A stretch of 64,000 bases of DNA from Nitrospirales bacterium. GTDB taxonomy: Bacteria > Nitrospirota > Nitrospiria > Nitrospirales > UBA8639. Location: the NCBI GenBank assembly GCA_029261295.1, contig JAJDBP010000018.1, positions 62,001 through 126,000 on the forward strand, given 5' to 3'. Positions 35,353 through 44,344 of this stretch are shown here, one piece after another (the stretch's first letter is position 1; the number at the start of each line of letters is the position of its first letter). The notes under the pieces are model-generated. The model was not told where the DNA came from, ran no database searches, and saw only the letters and a list, made by a program, of their open reading frames with translations. The position numbers were made by a program, and so were the translations under genes.

Positions 35353-36708
35353 TCAAAATTTTGAGGACAACATCATGGCATCTTCATAGGCTTGGGGAAC
35401 GGGATGCGGCTGCTGCAGTTGACCGGTCCCAAGCACCATGTATTTTTCCATAGTGAGCTTAGCCAAAGTGAGAGGGCCACGGGAATGTAAACGACGGCTA
35501 TTTGTTCCAAGCTCAGGCCCTAACCCAAATTGCTCTCCTCCATTGAGACGGGTTGAAGCATTGATCATGACCGCACTTGAATCAACCTCTCGAGCAAACC
35601 TCATCGCAAAATCATAATCTCGAGTGACAATGGTGTCTGTATGCCCTGGTGCATATTTGGCAATATGGTCTAAGGCTTCTTGCCGATCTTGAACCACTTT
35701 AATATTCATCGCGAGAGTTTGAAATTTTTTATCCCAATCGGCTTCTTCTGCATCCTTAATCCCTAAATGCCCTGTCATCTCCAACACTCCTAACATGGAA
35801 ACTGTTTTAGGACATCCATTAAGCACCACTCGATATTCTTGAAGCAGCCGTCGGGTTAACCCTGGCAAAATATGCCGTGAGACACTTCGATGAACAAGCA
35901 CAGTATCCATGGCGTTGGACGCTGTGGGATCCTGCACTTTTGCATTCACAACAATGGTTTGTGCGAGGGGAATATCCGCATCTTGATCAACATACACATG
36001 GCATAATCCCCCATCAAACCCAATGACAGGAACTCGTGAATGTTCAACAATTCCATTTCGCAAACTCGCTCGGCCACGAGGAATGACTGCTTGAACATAT
36101 TGGGGTTGACGGACGATTTCTAACGCGGCCTCAGGGGCCCCTCGATCAATAAAGAGCAAAGCGCCTTCGGGAACTCCCTGTTCTTTCGCCACGTCATTGA
36201 GGCAATCGAATATCGCTTGGTTGGTTTGCAACCATTCGGGCCCTCCACGGTAGACACACACATTATTGGTTTTCAAGCACATTCCTAATGATTCCACCAT
36301 CATCAAAGGTCCTAAGTCAGAAATCACCCCTAACACACCAATCGGCGCTCGCACGGTATGCACTTGCATCCCGTCTGGGGTCATCCAGGCCTGACTCATT
36401 TCTCCTATAGGGTCTGGAAAGGCCAAACAAGCAAGTAACGTATCGGCCATATGCTGTATATCTTCTTCATTGACTCGAATACGTTCGGCAGCTTGCCTAT
36501 GAGCCTGTTGACCACCATCCCTGGGAATCAATTGCAGGTCACGCTCATTGGCTTCAAGAATTTTTGATGTTTCGGCCACTAAGGCCTCAGCCATAGCTTG
36601 TAAGGCTAATGTTTTTTGTGAGGAGGATAAACAGGCCATCGATCTTGCGGAAGCCTTCGCCTGTTTCAATAGACCTTGTATATAGAGTTTTAAGGGGACT
36701 TCAACCAT
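35353..36708 (-). CDS. proA: ProA-family (glutamate-5-semialdehyde dehydrogenase-like) protein, active site altered
   Basis: With start at ATG 36708 (AAAGGAG nine bases before it) the protein is 451 residues. The aldehyde dehydrogenase fold of ProA is clear: PIGVLGVIS, CLKTNNVCVYRGG, VIPRGRASL, and VVNAKVQDPTASNAMDTVLV with LGPELG and HSRGPLTL near the C-terminus. In ordinary ProA that last stretch reads '(I/V)VNAKxQxPxxCNA-ET'; here the catalytic Cys is Ser264 (codon TCC) and Glu is Asp. The substrate loop normally 'YESRPNV' reads SDLGPLMMVE. It therefore looks like an inactive or reassigned paralogue. No proB beside it. Confidence 0.85.
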   Translation of the reverse strand: MVEVPLKLYIQGLLKQAKASARSMACLSSSQKTLALQAMAEALVAETSKILEANERDLQLIPRDGGQQAHRQAAERIRVNEEDIQHMADTLLACLAFPDPIGEMSQAWMTPDGMQVHTVRAPIGVLGVISDLGPLMMVESLGMCLKTNNVCVYRGGPEWLQTNQAIFDCLNDVAKEQGVPEGALLFIDRGAPEAALEIVRQPQYVQAVIPRGRASLRNGIVEHSRVPVIGFDGGLCHVYVDQDADIPLAQTIVVNAKVQDPTASNAMDTVLVHRSVSRHILPGLTRRLLQEYRVVLNGCPKTVSMLGVLEMTGHLGIKDAEEADWDKKFQTLAMNIKVVQDRQEALDHIAKYAPGHTDTIVTRDYDFAMRFAREVDSSAVMINASTRLNGGEQFGLGPELGTNSRRLHSRGPLTLAKLTMEKYMVLGTGQLQQPHPVPQAYEDAMMLSSKF

Positions 36709-36883
36709 GTCAATAACTCCTTTAACAGAATAAAAAAGAAGCAAACGGCATTGACTATAGCCCTGGGGTCTCATAGAGTCAAAAGGAGTTTTTCACTTGA
36801 TTTCGTGCACTTTTTGCGAGAATTCTGAAAAGCAGCTAGCAAGGAATGTTCAACCCATAAAGATAACCATACGAAAACAGCGC

Positions 36884-36913
36884 TTGAATTAGTTTTTCCT
36901 ACTATGCTAAAAT
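36884..36913 (+). promoter_or_regulatory. Putative sigma-70-type promoter for the rpsB operon
   Basis: A -35-like TTGAAT (36884-36889), 18-base spacer and an extended -10 TGcTAAAAT (36905-36913) lie about 200 bases before the rpsB start. The remaining leader to 37116 holds no clear hairpin or riboswitch. Identified by eye. Confidence 0.4.
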
Positions 36914-37116
36914 TTTTTGGTTTAGGTGTATTCTATTAGAATTACGTAGATTTCATGAATGACTCTTCACTTGGAATAACCTGCCTGACTGGACAATTTT
37001 ATCTCATTGTCTCCTGCCGGTCCCATTTGAACCAACAAACGCCTTTACTAGTTCAAACAAAGCATACAGCTTGGTGTTAATCCATTTTTTCCTGGAAGGG
37101 GGTGGCAAGGTCCACT

Positions 37117-37899
37117 ATGGTCACGATTAAATCGTTATTGGAAGCTGGAGTTCACTTTGGGCATCAAACCAACCGTTGGAACCCAAAGATGAAGCGTTAT
37201 ATATTTGGCGAAAAAAACGGCATTTATATCATCGACTTGCAAATTACCATGCAATGTTTTCAAAAGGCCTACGATTTTACGCGAGATGCGGTAGCCGCAG
37301 GGGAATCCGTCTTATTCGTGGGAACCAAACGGCAGGCCATGAGTATTGTCGAGGAAGAAGCCAACCGTTGTGGAATGTTTTTTGTCAACCAACGATGGTT
37401 GGGTGGCATGCTCACCAATTTCCAAACACTCCGTAAGAGTATTGCCCAGCTCAAAAAGCTGGAAGCGGCGGAAACAGATGGAACCTACGAGCGGCACAAG
37501 AAAAAAGAAATTGTCAAGATGAAGAAAGAGCAAGTCAAATTAGAAAAATACCTCAGTGGGATCAAGAATATGAAAGATATCCCAGGATGTATTTATATTT
37601 TAGACACACGAATTCAGCACATTACCGTCAAAGAGGCCAATAGATTGGGAATTCCAGTCATTGCGCTCGTCGATACGAACTGTGACCCAGAAGGCGTCGA
37701 TTTTCCCATACCAGGAAATGATGATGCGATTCGATCACTCAAGTTGTTTACGGCCCAAATTGCTGATGCGTGCATAGAAGGAACCGAACTACGCCAGAAG
37801 CGCAAAGAAGCAGCTGCTAATGGAGAGGGATTCATTCCCGCACCAGACGGCCCAGGACCTTCAGAGGTTCTAACTTCCGAAAATGCACAACCTGCTTGA
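37117..37899 (+). CDS. rpsB: 30S ribosomal protein S2
   Basis: Small-subunit protein S2. I take ATG 37117 (MVTIKSLLEAGVHFGHQTNR) as the start because AAGG lies six to nine bases before it; an in-frame GTG at 37102 would give an N-terminus MARST but has its purine tract too close. Diagnostic segments are WNPKMKRYIFGEKNGIYIID, LFVGTKRQAMSIVEEEANRC, FFVNQRWLGGMLTNF, LDTRIQHITVKEANRLGIPV and DTNCDPEGVDFPIPGNDDAI. About 260 residues, as expected. First gene of rpsB-tsf-pyrH-frr. Confidence 0.97.
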   Translation: MVTIKSLLEAGVHFGHQTNRWNPKMKRYIFGEKNGIYIIDLQITMQCFQKAYDFTRDAVAAGESVLFVGTKRQAMSIVEEEANRCGMFFVNQRWLGGMLTNFQTLRKSIAQLKKLEAAETDGTYERHKKKEIVKMKKEQVKLEKYLSGIKNMKDIPGCIYILDTRIQHITVKEANRLGIPVIALVDTNCDPEGVDFPIPGNDDAIRSLKLFTAQIADACIEGTELRQKRKEAAANGEGFIPAPDGPGPSEVLTSENAQPA

Positions 37900-37911
37900 G
37901 GGTTGTGCATT
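37882..37911 (+). promoter_or_regulatory. Perfect hairpin spanning the rpsB stop codon
   Basis: Stem AATGCACAACC (37882-37892) with GGTTGTGCATT (37901-37911), eight-base loop TGCTTGAG that contains the rpsB TGA. There is no T-run after it, so it is more likely an mRNA structure or processing site between rpsB and tsf than a full terminator. Confidence 0.6.
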
Positions 37912-37957
37912 CTATAGTTCCACATCATTTTACATTTCTGATTAGGAGAGTACGCGT

Positions 37958-38554
37958 ATGTCTAGCTTGAGCGCCTTGGTGAAAGAATTGCGAGGAAAAA
38001 CCGGGGCAGGTATTCTTGATTGCCAAAAAGCCTTACAAGAGAATGGAAGTGATATTGAAAAAGCCATTGATTTTTTACGCCAAAAGGGCCTCGCTGCCGC
38101 ACAGAAGAAGGCTGGGCGGGAAACGAAAGAAGGTCTCATTTCTTCATATATCCATGCCGGCTCAAAAATTGGAGTCCTACTGGAAGTAAATTGCGAAACC
38201 GATTTTGTGGCCAGGAATGAGGAATTTCAGTCCTTTGTGAAAGATGTCGCATTACAAATAGCGGCTTCGCAGCCGGCTTTTGTCAAACGAGAAGAAATCC
38301 CCGAAGACTTGATTCAGCGTGAGAAAAACGTGTACCTGGGGCAAGTCAAAGAATCAGGCAAGCCCGAAGCCGCCTGGGAAAAGATTGTCAACGGCAAACT
38401 TGAAAAGTTTTATCAAGAGCAATGCTTGCTAGAGCAGGGATTCATTAAAGATCCAAAGGTCACCATTCAAGATATGGTCTCTCAAAAAATTGCGAAATTG
38501 GGTGAAAATATTTCGATTAGCCGCTTCACGCGCTATCAACTTGGCCAAGACTAA
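37958..38554 (+). CDS. tsf: Elongation factor Ts
   Basis: Guanine-nucleotide exchange factor for EF-Tu. The N-terminal domain reads [20 protein letters not shown] with [20 protein letters not shown]; the signature region is [20 protein letters not shown]. At 198 residues it is the short form found in many bacteria (E. coli is 283). GGAGAG precedes the ATG. Its TAA shares one base with the pyrH ATG (taATG), so the two are translationally coupled. Confidence 0.97.
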   Translation: MSSLSALVKELRGKTGAGILDCQKALQENGSDIEKAIDFLRQKGLAAAQKKAGRETKEGLISSYIHAGSKIGVLLEVNCETDFVARNEEFQSFVKDVALQIAASQPAFVKREEIPEDLIQREKNVYLGQVKESGKPEAAWEKIVNGKLEKFYQEQCLLEQGFIKDPKVTIQDMVSQKIAKLGENISISRFTRYQLGQD

Positions 38555-39285
38555 TGCCCCTCAAATACCGCCGAATCCTCTTGAAAATAAGTGGAGAAAT
38601 GCTGGCCGGTGATCAAGAATACGGCATCCAACCTTCTGTTTTAGACAAACTTGCGGATGAGATTGCCGACGTCATGACGATGGACGTCGAGGTGGCCATC
38701 GTTATTGGTGGGGGCAACATATTTCGTGGACTGGCTGCTAGTGCCTCAGGGATGGAGCGTGCCTCGGCAGACTATATGGGCATGCTCGCTACGATGCTTA
38801 ACGCATTGGCCCTGCAAAATGCTTTAGAAAAATGCGACATTCCGACCAGAGTGCTTTCTGCTATTGAAATGCGCCAACTAGCCGAAGGCTATATTCGTCG
38901 CCGGGCCATTCGTCACCTTGAAAAAAAACGCGTTGTCATTTTTGCCGCTGGAACAGGAAATCCATACTTTACGACTGACACGGCCGCAGCTCTTCGTGCC
39001 ATGGAAATTGGTGCAGATGTGATTATGAAAGGGACCAAGGTGGATGGCATCTACGATGCAGACCCTGTCACAACTCCAACGGCAACACGTTTTACAGAAT
39101 TACCATTTTTGTCCGTCCTCAACAAAAACCTCAAAGTCATGGATGCGACAGCGATTTCCTTATGCATGGATAATGATCTGCCTATCATCGTCTTTAATCT
39201 GACTTCACCCGGAAACGTTCGGAAGATCTTAGAAGGCGAGCCTATCGGGACCATTGTTTCAAAACATGCTCTCATCAACGAATAA
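38554..39285 (+). CDS. pyrH: UMP kinase
   Basis: Hexameric bacterial UMP kinase converting UMP to UDP, of the amino-acid-kinase fold. 243 residues. Seen: [80 protein letters not shown] and [16 protein letters not shown]. The start overlaps the tsf stop and frr follows after 11 bases. Confidence 0.97.
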   Translation: MPLKYRRILLKISGEMLAGDQEYGIQPSVLDKLADEIADVMTMDVEVAIVIGGGNIFRGLAASASGMERASADYMGMLATMLNALALQNALEKCDIPTRVLSAIEMRQLAEGYIRRRAIRHLEKKRVVIFAAGTGNPYFTTDTAAALRAMEIGADVIMKGTKVDGIYDADPVTTPTATRFTELPFLSVLNKNLKVMDATAISLCMDNDLPIIVFNLTSPGNVRKILEGEPIGTIVSKHALINE

Positions 39286-39296
39286 AGGGGACGATC

Positions 39297-39854
39297 ATGA
39301 GCGATCCAACCATTCAAAAGGTGAATAATCTGATGGATGGTGCCATTGAGCACCTCAAGCGTGAATTTTCTGGCCTCCGTACAGGACGTGCCTCCTTAAC
39401 GCTTCTCGACCATCTTAAAATTGATTACTACGGGACTCCAACCCCAATAAAACAAGTGGCCAACTTAGGGATTCCCGAAAGTCGATTGATCACCATTCAA
39501 CCCTGGGATACCTCACACATTAAAGATATTGAACGAGCGATTGTCAGCTCTGATCTTGGGCTCACCCCATCAAATGATGGCAAACTCATTCGCCTACCGA
39601 TTCCTCCGCTTAGCGAAGAACGACGAAAAGATCTCGTCAAAATCAGCAAAAAATATGGAGAAGAAACCAAAGTTCAGATTAGGGGATTTCGGCGAGACGG
39701 CAATGATGAACTGAAACGCCAGCAAAAAGATAGCAGCATTACAGAGGATGACCTGCGCCAATTAGAAAACGAAAACCAAAAATTGACCGACAAATATATT
39801 CATTCTGTAGATGAACTCATCAAAAAAAAGGAGGAGGAAATACTGGCCATCTAA
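39297..39854 (+). CDS. frr: Ribosome recycling factor
   Basis: Splits the post-termination ribosome together with EF-G. 185 residues: AIEHLKREFSGLRTGRASLT, YYGTPTPIKQVANLGIPESR, IQPWDTSHIKDIERAIVSSD, LGLTPSNDGKLIRLPIPPLS, EERRKDLVKISKKYGEETKV. The ATG has AAAGGGG eight bases before it. Last of the translation genes; alr begins ten bases later. Confidence 0.97.
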   Translation: MSDPTIQKVNNLMDGAIEHLKREFSGLRTGRASLTLLDHLKIDYYGTPTPIKQVANLGIPESRLITIQPWDTSHIKDIERAIVSSDLGLTPSNDGKLIRLPIPPLSEERRKDLVKISKKYGEETKVQIRGFRRDGNDELKRQQKDSSITEDDLRQLENENQKLTDKYIHSVDELIKKKEEEILAI

Positions 39855-39864
39855 GGCTTGACCT

Positions 39865-41031
39865 GTGGCTGTCTCTCCGCCTTTTCCATCTCTTCCCTTT
39901 ACGGTGCAACTTACACCTCTCACCGTTTCCATTCATTTAGACATTCTCAAAAAGAATTTCTTAGAAATTCGCCAATTCGTTTCTTCCTCGACCAAGATTC
40001 TTCCCATTATCAAAGCCGATGCCTATGGACACGGCGCTGTGCCTGTCGCACAAGCCTTAGAGTCTCTCAATATATTTGGCTTTGGAGTGGCATCGGTCTC
40101 CGAAGGCATCCGCCTTCGAGAACACCATATTCAAACACCCATCATTATTATGGGCCCACTGTTAAGAGACCATCTCCCTGAGATCATTCATTATGATTTA
40201 ACCCCTGTCATTTCCCACCCGGATATCTTTCATCAACTACTTGCCCAGCTTCCATCAAACAAACAACCCTTTCCTTTTCATCTAAAAATTGATACCGGAT
40301 TACACCGACTGGGCTTCGAAGCGAAAGAAGCCCTCGCCTTAATTCAAGGGCTTTCATCAACTCCAGCTGTAAGTCTGCAAGGACTCCTCACGCATTTTGC
40401 AGATGCCGACAACCTCGACACGAGGCTGACGAACCAACAGCTTGAACAGTTTCAAGTATTTATGCAGCAAGTTCGAGAAGAAAAAATACAAGTACCGCTG
40501 TATCATATGGCTAATAGTGCCGGGATTCTCTTTCATCCAGCTTCACATTTAGGAATGGTTCGACCGGGCATTATGCTCTATGGCTATACGCCTCGACACC
40601 AAACGGAACCTCTACCTTTTCACCTGCAGCCTGTGATGCAGGCCAAAACCTATATCGCCCACCTCAGGACATTAGAGCCTGGTGAAGTTGTCGGATACAA
40701 TGCACTGTTTCGTACAAGACGTCGGTCTCATATTGCCATCTTACCGGTGGGTTATACGCACGGTTTCCCACGAGGTCTTACAGGAACAGGCCATGTCCTC
40801 ATTCAGGGGAAACCCGCACCCATCATTGGAAAGATCTGTATGGATATGATGATGGTGGATGTCACAGACATTCTCAATCCAACCATCGGAGAAGAAGTGA
40901 TGTTACTGGGAAAGCAAGGGGAAAATGAGATTACGGCTCAAGACTATGCTGGTTGGTTAAACACCATTCCCTATGAAATCCTCTGTGGAATCGGTGGCAA
41001 AGCTCACCGAACCTATCTCCCCTCAGATTAG
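39865..41031 (+). CDS. alr: Alanine racemase
   Basis: PLP enzyme that makes D-alanine for peptidoglycan. 388 residues from a GTG at 39865, ten bases after frr; the ribosome site is weak and a slightly later start cannot be excluded. The PLP lysine is in ILPIIKADAYGHGAVPVAQA. Other signatures are LKIDTGLHRLGFEAKE, LLTHFADADNLDTR, MANSAGILFHP, MVRPGIMLYGY and a C-terminal VGYNALFRTRRRSHIAILPV (catalytic Tyr), then IGKICMDMMMVDVTD. Cotranscription with the rpsB operon is plausible. Confidence 0.95.
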   Translation: MAVSPPFPSLPFTVQLTPLTVSIHLDILKKNFLEIRQFVSSSTKILPIIKADAYGHGAVPVAQALESLNIFGFGVASVSEGIRLREHHIQTPIIIMGPLLRDHLPEIIHYDLTPVISHPDIFHQLLAQLPSNKQPFPFHLKIDTGLHRLGFEAKEALALIQGLSSTPAVSLQGLLTHFADADNLDTRLTNQQLEQFQVFMQQVREEKIQVPLYHMANSAGILFHPASHLGMVRPGIMLYGYTPRHQTEPLPFHLQPVMQAKTYIAHLRTLEPGEVVGYNALFRTRRRSHIAILPVGYTHGFPRGLTGTGHVLIQGKPAPIIGKICMDMMMVDVTDILNPTIGEEVMLLGKQGENEITAQDYAGWLNTIPYEILCGIGGKAHRTYLPSD

Positions 41032-41128
41032 CCTTATTCAGGAAGACACAATTTCCTTCCCAAAACCTAGCAGAAGGGCCTAATGTACTGAAGATAGAAA
41101 CAAGCGGCAGGAGCATAGGCCAGCTGAC

Positions 41129-41443
41129 TTACGAAGAGGTTTTCAACGTTCGGTTTAATTCTTTTTCCACACTAGCAACTTTCCCGGCCAATCGACCTTT
41201 GGGTCCCTCTCGATAATCCACTTTCATCACACAAGAAATTCGAGGACAGTCTTCTTTCATGCGTTCGTAGCATTGCTTCACCACCCCAAGCACCTCATCC
41301 CATTCACCTTCTAGCACCGTTCCCATGGGATTTAATTGATAATCAACCCCACTCTTGTCAATGATATCCAATGAACGAGACACATACTTACTCACACTCT
41401 CCCCTTTGCCAAGAGGAGACATACTAAATTCCAACAACACCAT
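41129..41443 (-). CDS. MTH1187/YkoF-type thiamine-binding protein
   Basis: 104 residues of the thiamine-binding-like family (MTH1187, YqgV): LLEFSMSPLGKGESVSKYVS, GVDYQLNPMGTVLEGEWDEV and RISCVMKVDYREGPKGRL. Its ATG overlaps the preceding stop (taATG), so it is coupled to the precorrin-2 dehydrogenase gene. Members are thought to bind thiamine or other small ligands; the actual ligand here is unknown. Confidence 0.87.
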   Translation of the reverse strand: MVLLEFSMSPLGKGESVSKYVSRSLDIIDKSGVDYQLNPMGTVLEGEWDEVLGVVKQCYERMKEDCPRISCVMKVDYREGPKGRLAGKVASVEKELNRTLKTSS

Positions 41444-42099
41444 TAGGCACCTTCCTTTCCAACCGAATCTAACTCTGGCTCTTTAGCCAATTTCCAGGAA
41501 TTGGGGTATTCAAGGGTGGCGGTTAAGGCAAACCCATTGACCGCATCAAGCAATCGCTCTCGTCGACGACGATCGTTGGATTCAGTCTTTTTTAATTCCT
41601 CCCGTAACGCCCCTAACCAATCTAGAAATTGATCAAACTCCTCATCAAAAAGAGACTCGAGATTTTCTCGAAGGGTGCGAGCTAAAGCAGGAGCCGACCC
41701 ACTCGTACTAATGGCCATCCGCAAGGGGCCACGCTTAACCAACGCAGGCATGAAAAGAGTGGAATATTCTGCTTGGTCAATCGACCAGACTAAGAAACGT
41801 TCGGTTTTGGCCAATTCATATAATGATTTAGCCAAAGGCTGATCGTCTTTCAAAACATTTAAAACCAACACCGCATCTTGGGCATCCGCTGAACGAAAGC
41901 CACGTCCACGATGAATAATTTTTCCTGAAGCCGTAAGCTTTCGTAAGTCCGAATGCAACGTAGGATGTACCACGGTGACTTTAGCCCCAGCATCTAACAG
42001 ACGAGTGATCTTTTCAACCGCCTCCTCATCCCCGCCTATCACCAGGCATAAACGCCCTTCTAAATTTAATGTCCCTTGAAACCCAGCATTATGACTCAT
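41443..42099 (-). CDS. Precorrin-2 dehydrogenase-like (CysG N-terminal/Met8-type)
   Basis: 218 residues. NAD-dependent oxidation of precorrin-2 to sirohydrochlorin (and in some members iron insertion) in sirohaem synthesis. The Rossmann start is LEGRLCLVIGGDEEAVEKIT, with LLDAGAKVTVVHPTLHSDLR; the typical GGG is GGD here. Also VLVLNVLKDDQPLAKSLYEL, then YSTLFMPALVKRGPLRMAIS and TSGSAPALARTLRENLESLF, as in Met8/CysG-B. The enzyme lacks the SUMT part, so uroporphyrinogen methylation must be done elsewhere. Confidence 0.85.
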   Translation of the reverse strand: MSHNAGFQGTLNLEGRLCLVIGGDEEAVEKITRLLDAGAKVTVVHPTLHSDLRKLTASGKIIHRGRGFRSADAQDAVLVLNVLKDDQPLAKSLYELAKTERFLVWSIDQAEYSTLFMPALVKRGPLRMAISTSGSAPALARTLRENLESLFDEEFDQFLDWLGALREELKKTESNDRRRRERLLDAVNGFALTATLEYPNSWKLAKEPELDSVGKEGA

Positions 42100-42284
42100 A
42101 ACAAAGCCTCCTTCACAAAATATCTATCATACCCAAGTTCGACTCTAGAAGAAAATATCCAATTATTTCTGACACATAAAAAGATCAGTCAATGATGTCT
42201 ACCAATCTCAAGGATTCTCAGGCAGGGTCAATGAAGAATGAAGAGGTGGGAATAGTACGGAAAGAAATACCTAATGTTCGCCAA

Positions 42285-43190
42285 TCAACCAAAGGCCTGC
42301 TGCAAACCTTCCGAATTATGGACGCCCAATGATTCATAAATCTTGAGCGTCGCTTTGGATTTATTCAAGGTATAAAAATGAATGCCCTTCACCTTATTAT
42401 CAATGAGATCCCTGACCTGTTCCGTGGCCCAATGAATACCGACATGTTCAGCGGCGGTATCATTTTCGGCTCGGTCCATCGCCCGTAAAAGTTTTGCCGG
42501 AAATCGTGCGCCTAAGGCTAATTCCGACATACGCGCCATCCCTTTCCTAGAGCCAATGGGCATAAGACCAGCAATGATTGGCACTTTGATTCCCACCACT
42601 TCACAACGTTCACAAAAATCATAAAAGTCCCGATTATCAAAAAACAGTTGGGTACAAATATAATCGGCTCCGGCATCAACTTTGCGCTTGAGGTTATCCA
42701 TTTCCAGTAGACGATTGGGGGTTCCAGGGTGTCCCTCCGGAAAACCAGCAACCCCCACCCCCATCGTAGGAAATTGCTTTTTAATAAACTCCACTAAATC
42801 AGAAGCAAAGGGAAATCCATCAGGAGGAATCTCAACTTTCGTGGAACCCTGGGGCGGATCTCCACGCAACGCCATAATATTATGAATCCCATTCTCTTGA
42901 TATTTTGCCAAAATTTGATGAATTTCCTTGCGAACAGACCCAACACAGGTCAAATGAGAGACAATGGTCAAATCAGTTTCCCGTTGGAGTTTCACGACTA
43001 AATCATGGGTGCGTTCTCGTGTCGTTCCGCCTGCCCCGTATGTCACACTTACATACGCCGGCTTGAGGGGCATCAACGCAGAAATAGCCGTAAACAATTC
43101 CTCAGACGCTTTTTGGGTTTTAGGAGGGAAAAACTCAAAGCTAATCGCAGGATTATGTTGCTGTAGCACTTCTGAAATATGCATATCCAT
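42285..43190 (-). CDS. metF: 5,10-methylenetetrahydrofolate reductase
   Basis: FAD enzyme reducing 5,10-methylene-THF to 5-methyl-THF for methionine synthesis. 301 residues with PAISFEFFPPKTQKASEELF, FVSVTYGAGGT-like PAYVSVTYGAGGTTRERTHD, HLTCVG, IHNIMALRGDPPQGS, ADYICTQLFFDNRDFYDFCE and VPIIAGLMPIGSRKGM. It is downstream of the membrane-protein gene by 15 bases. No SAM riboswitch is visible before it. Confidence 0.96.
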   Translation of the reverse strand: MDMHISEVLQQHNPAISFEFFPPKTQKASEELFTAISALMPLKPAYVSVTYGAGGTTRERTHDLVVKLQRETDLTIVSHLTCVGSVRKEIHQILAKYQENGIHNIMALRGDPPQGSTKVEIPPDGFPFASDLVEFIKKQFPTMGVGVAGFPEGHPGTPNRLLEMDNLKRKVDAGADYICTQLFFDNRDFYDFCERCEVVGIKVPIIAGLMPIGSRKGMARMSELALGARFPAKLLRAMDRAENDTAAEHVGIHWATEQVRDLIDNKVKGIHFYTLNKSKATLKIYESLGVHNSEGLQQAFG

Positions 43191-43205
43191 ACCTTAGTGG
43201 CCTCC

Positions 43206-44309
43206 TCACGTTTTGTCTAGTTGTGCTGTCGGCAAAGTCGCTTGAAAAATCAAGGCAGAAGGCTTGACGCCCCACCTCACAAGCAAAGAGCCGAGCAAGG
43301 CCAGCAACGCAAACACGGACAAAACATGCCACCCTGACAATTCATCCATGGCAGACGGAATATTATGGGAAAAAAGGGTAGCCCCAAATGCTTCATATCG
43401 AATAATGCCCATTAAGACCAAGGTAATAGCCACATTCCCTAAACCAGCCCAAACCAACCCTTTCACATGCGGGACCATGAAAGAGGCATTTAAAAAGACT
43501 AAGGCTAATAAGGCCGCCGTCAGACTCACAAAAAAGATGACAGACGTCAAGCTCGTGCCTTCAATCAGGGCCATTTGCGGTCGTTGTTGCAACAGGAGGA
43601 ATAACCAAGGCCCAATCAACATTTGAGGAACCAGCCCGGAGAGAATCCAGCCCATACCATATCGAATAATATCAGGAGAACTTTCCATCAATTCAGTGCC
43701 TTTCGGCCCCTGCCCATAGCTTCTATTCAACATGCCGAGTATACCCAAGACGGCCACAATCATCCCTCCGGTGACCATGGCTGAAAAAAGGAGGTGAAAA
43801 CTTTTAGGAATAACTCTGAGCCATTCCCATTGAACGAAGCTCCCCATAAACCATCCACCAGACACTTGCCCCACATTGGCCATCACATCCCACCGCGCAA
43901 TCCAGATCAAGCCCGTCCACAAAAATAAGAACATGGCCACGGTCATCAGGAAACCGCTGGGAATTCGCTGTTGCCGAACCTGCTGTTGAAGACGCCAAAG
44001 GCAAATCAATCCCAAAAGATATCCACAAATCTCTTCATAGCTCCAGGGCCCAACAGCCAGATGCGACTCAGGAAGAGAATAGCCTAGAATCCATGGAACA
44101 ATGAGCCCCACAATACCCAAGGTGACAGCCAGAGTCGCCGTGAGACGGTAGGATAAAATACAGAGAAACGAATTCAGCCCACTATCGAGAGCTCCCTTTA
44201 CCATTCGTTGAAAGGCAAACGTTCCCAGGCAAATAATAGACAGCCCTAGCGGCAAGAGAATTCGCCACACATCCAACACACTAAATAGCAACAAGCCATC
44301 AAGCATCAA
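43206..44309 (-). CDS. Polytopic membrane protein of unknown function
   Basis: 367 residues with about nine or ten hydrophobic helices (LLPLGLSIICLGTFAF, TLGIVGLIVPWILGYS, FLMTVAMFLFLWTGLIWIAR, HLLFSAMVTGGMIVAVLGIL, VIFFVSLTAALLALVFLNAS, GLGNVAITLVLMGIIRYEAF, HVLSVFALLALLGSLLVRWG). Histidines sit inside or at the ends of helices (KSFHLLFSAM, VPHVKGLVW), loosely reminiscent of haem-ligating helices in cytochrome bd-type proteins, but I cannot establish that family. It lies between the ABC ATPase (35 bases) and metF (15 bases) on the same strand. It could be a partner of the ATPase or a respiratory protein. Confidence 0.6.
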   Translation of the reverse strand: MMLDGLLLFSVLDVWRILLPLGLSIICLGTFAFQRMVKGALDSGLNSFLCILSYRLTATLAVTLGIVGLIVPWILGYSLPESHLAVGPWSYEEICGYLLGLICLWRLQQQVRQQRIPSGFLMTVAMFLFLWTGLIWIARWDVMANVGQVSGGWFMGSFVQWEWLRVIPKSFHLLFSAMVTGGMIVAVLGILGMLNRSYGQGPKGTELMESSPDIIRYGMGWILSGLVPQMLIGPWLFLLLQQRPQMALIEGTSLTSVIFFVSLTAALLALVFLNASFMVPHVKGLVWAGLGNVAITLVLMGIIRYEAFGATLFSHNIPSAMDELSGWHVLSVFALLALLGSLLVRWGVKPSALIFQATLPTAQLDKT

Positions 44310-44344
44310 ATTTCACTCAGAATTATTTATGCAAAGATTCAAGC

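Noticed and set aside
42100..42284. A SAM or cobalamin riboswitch near metF and the precorrin-2 dehydrogenase gene
   Set aside because: No conserved box or long paired leader is recognisable in this 185-base gap or in the gap before metF.
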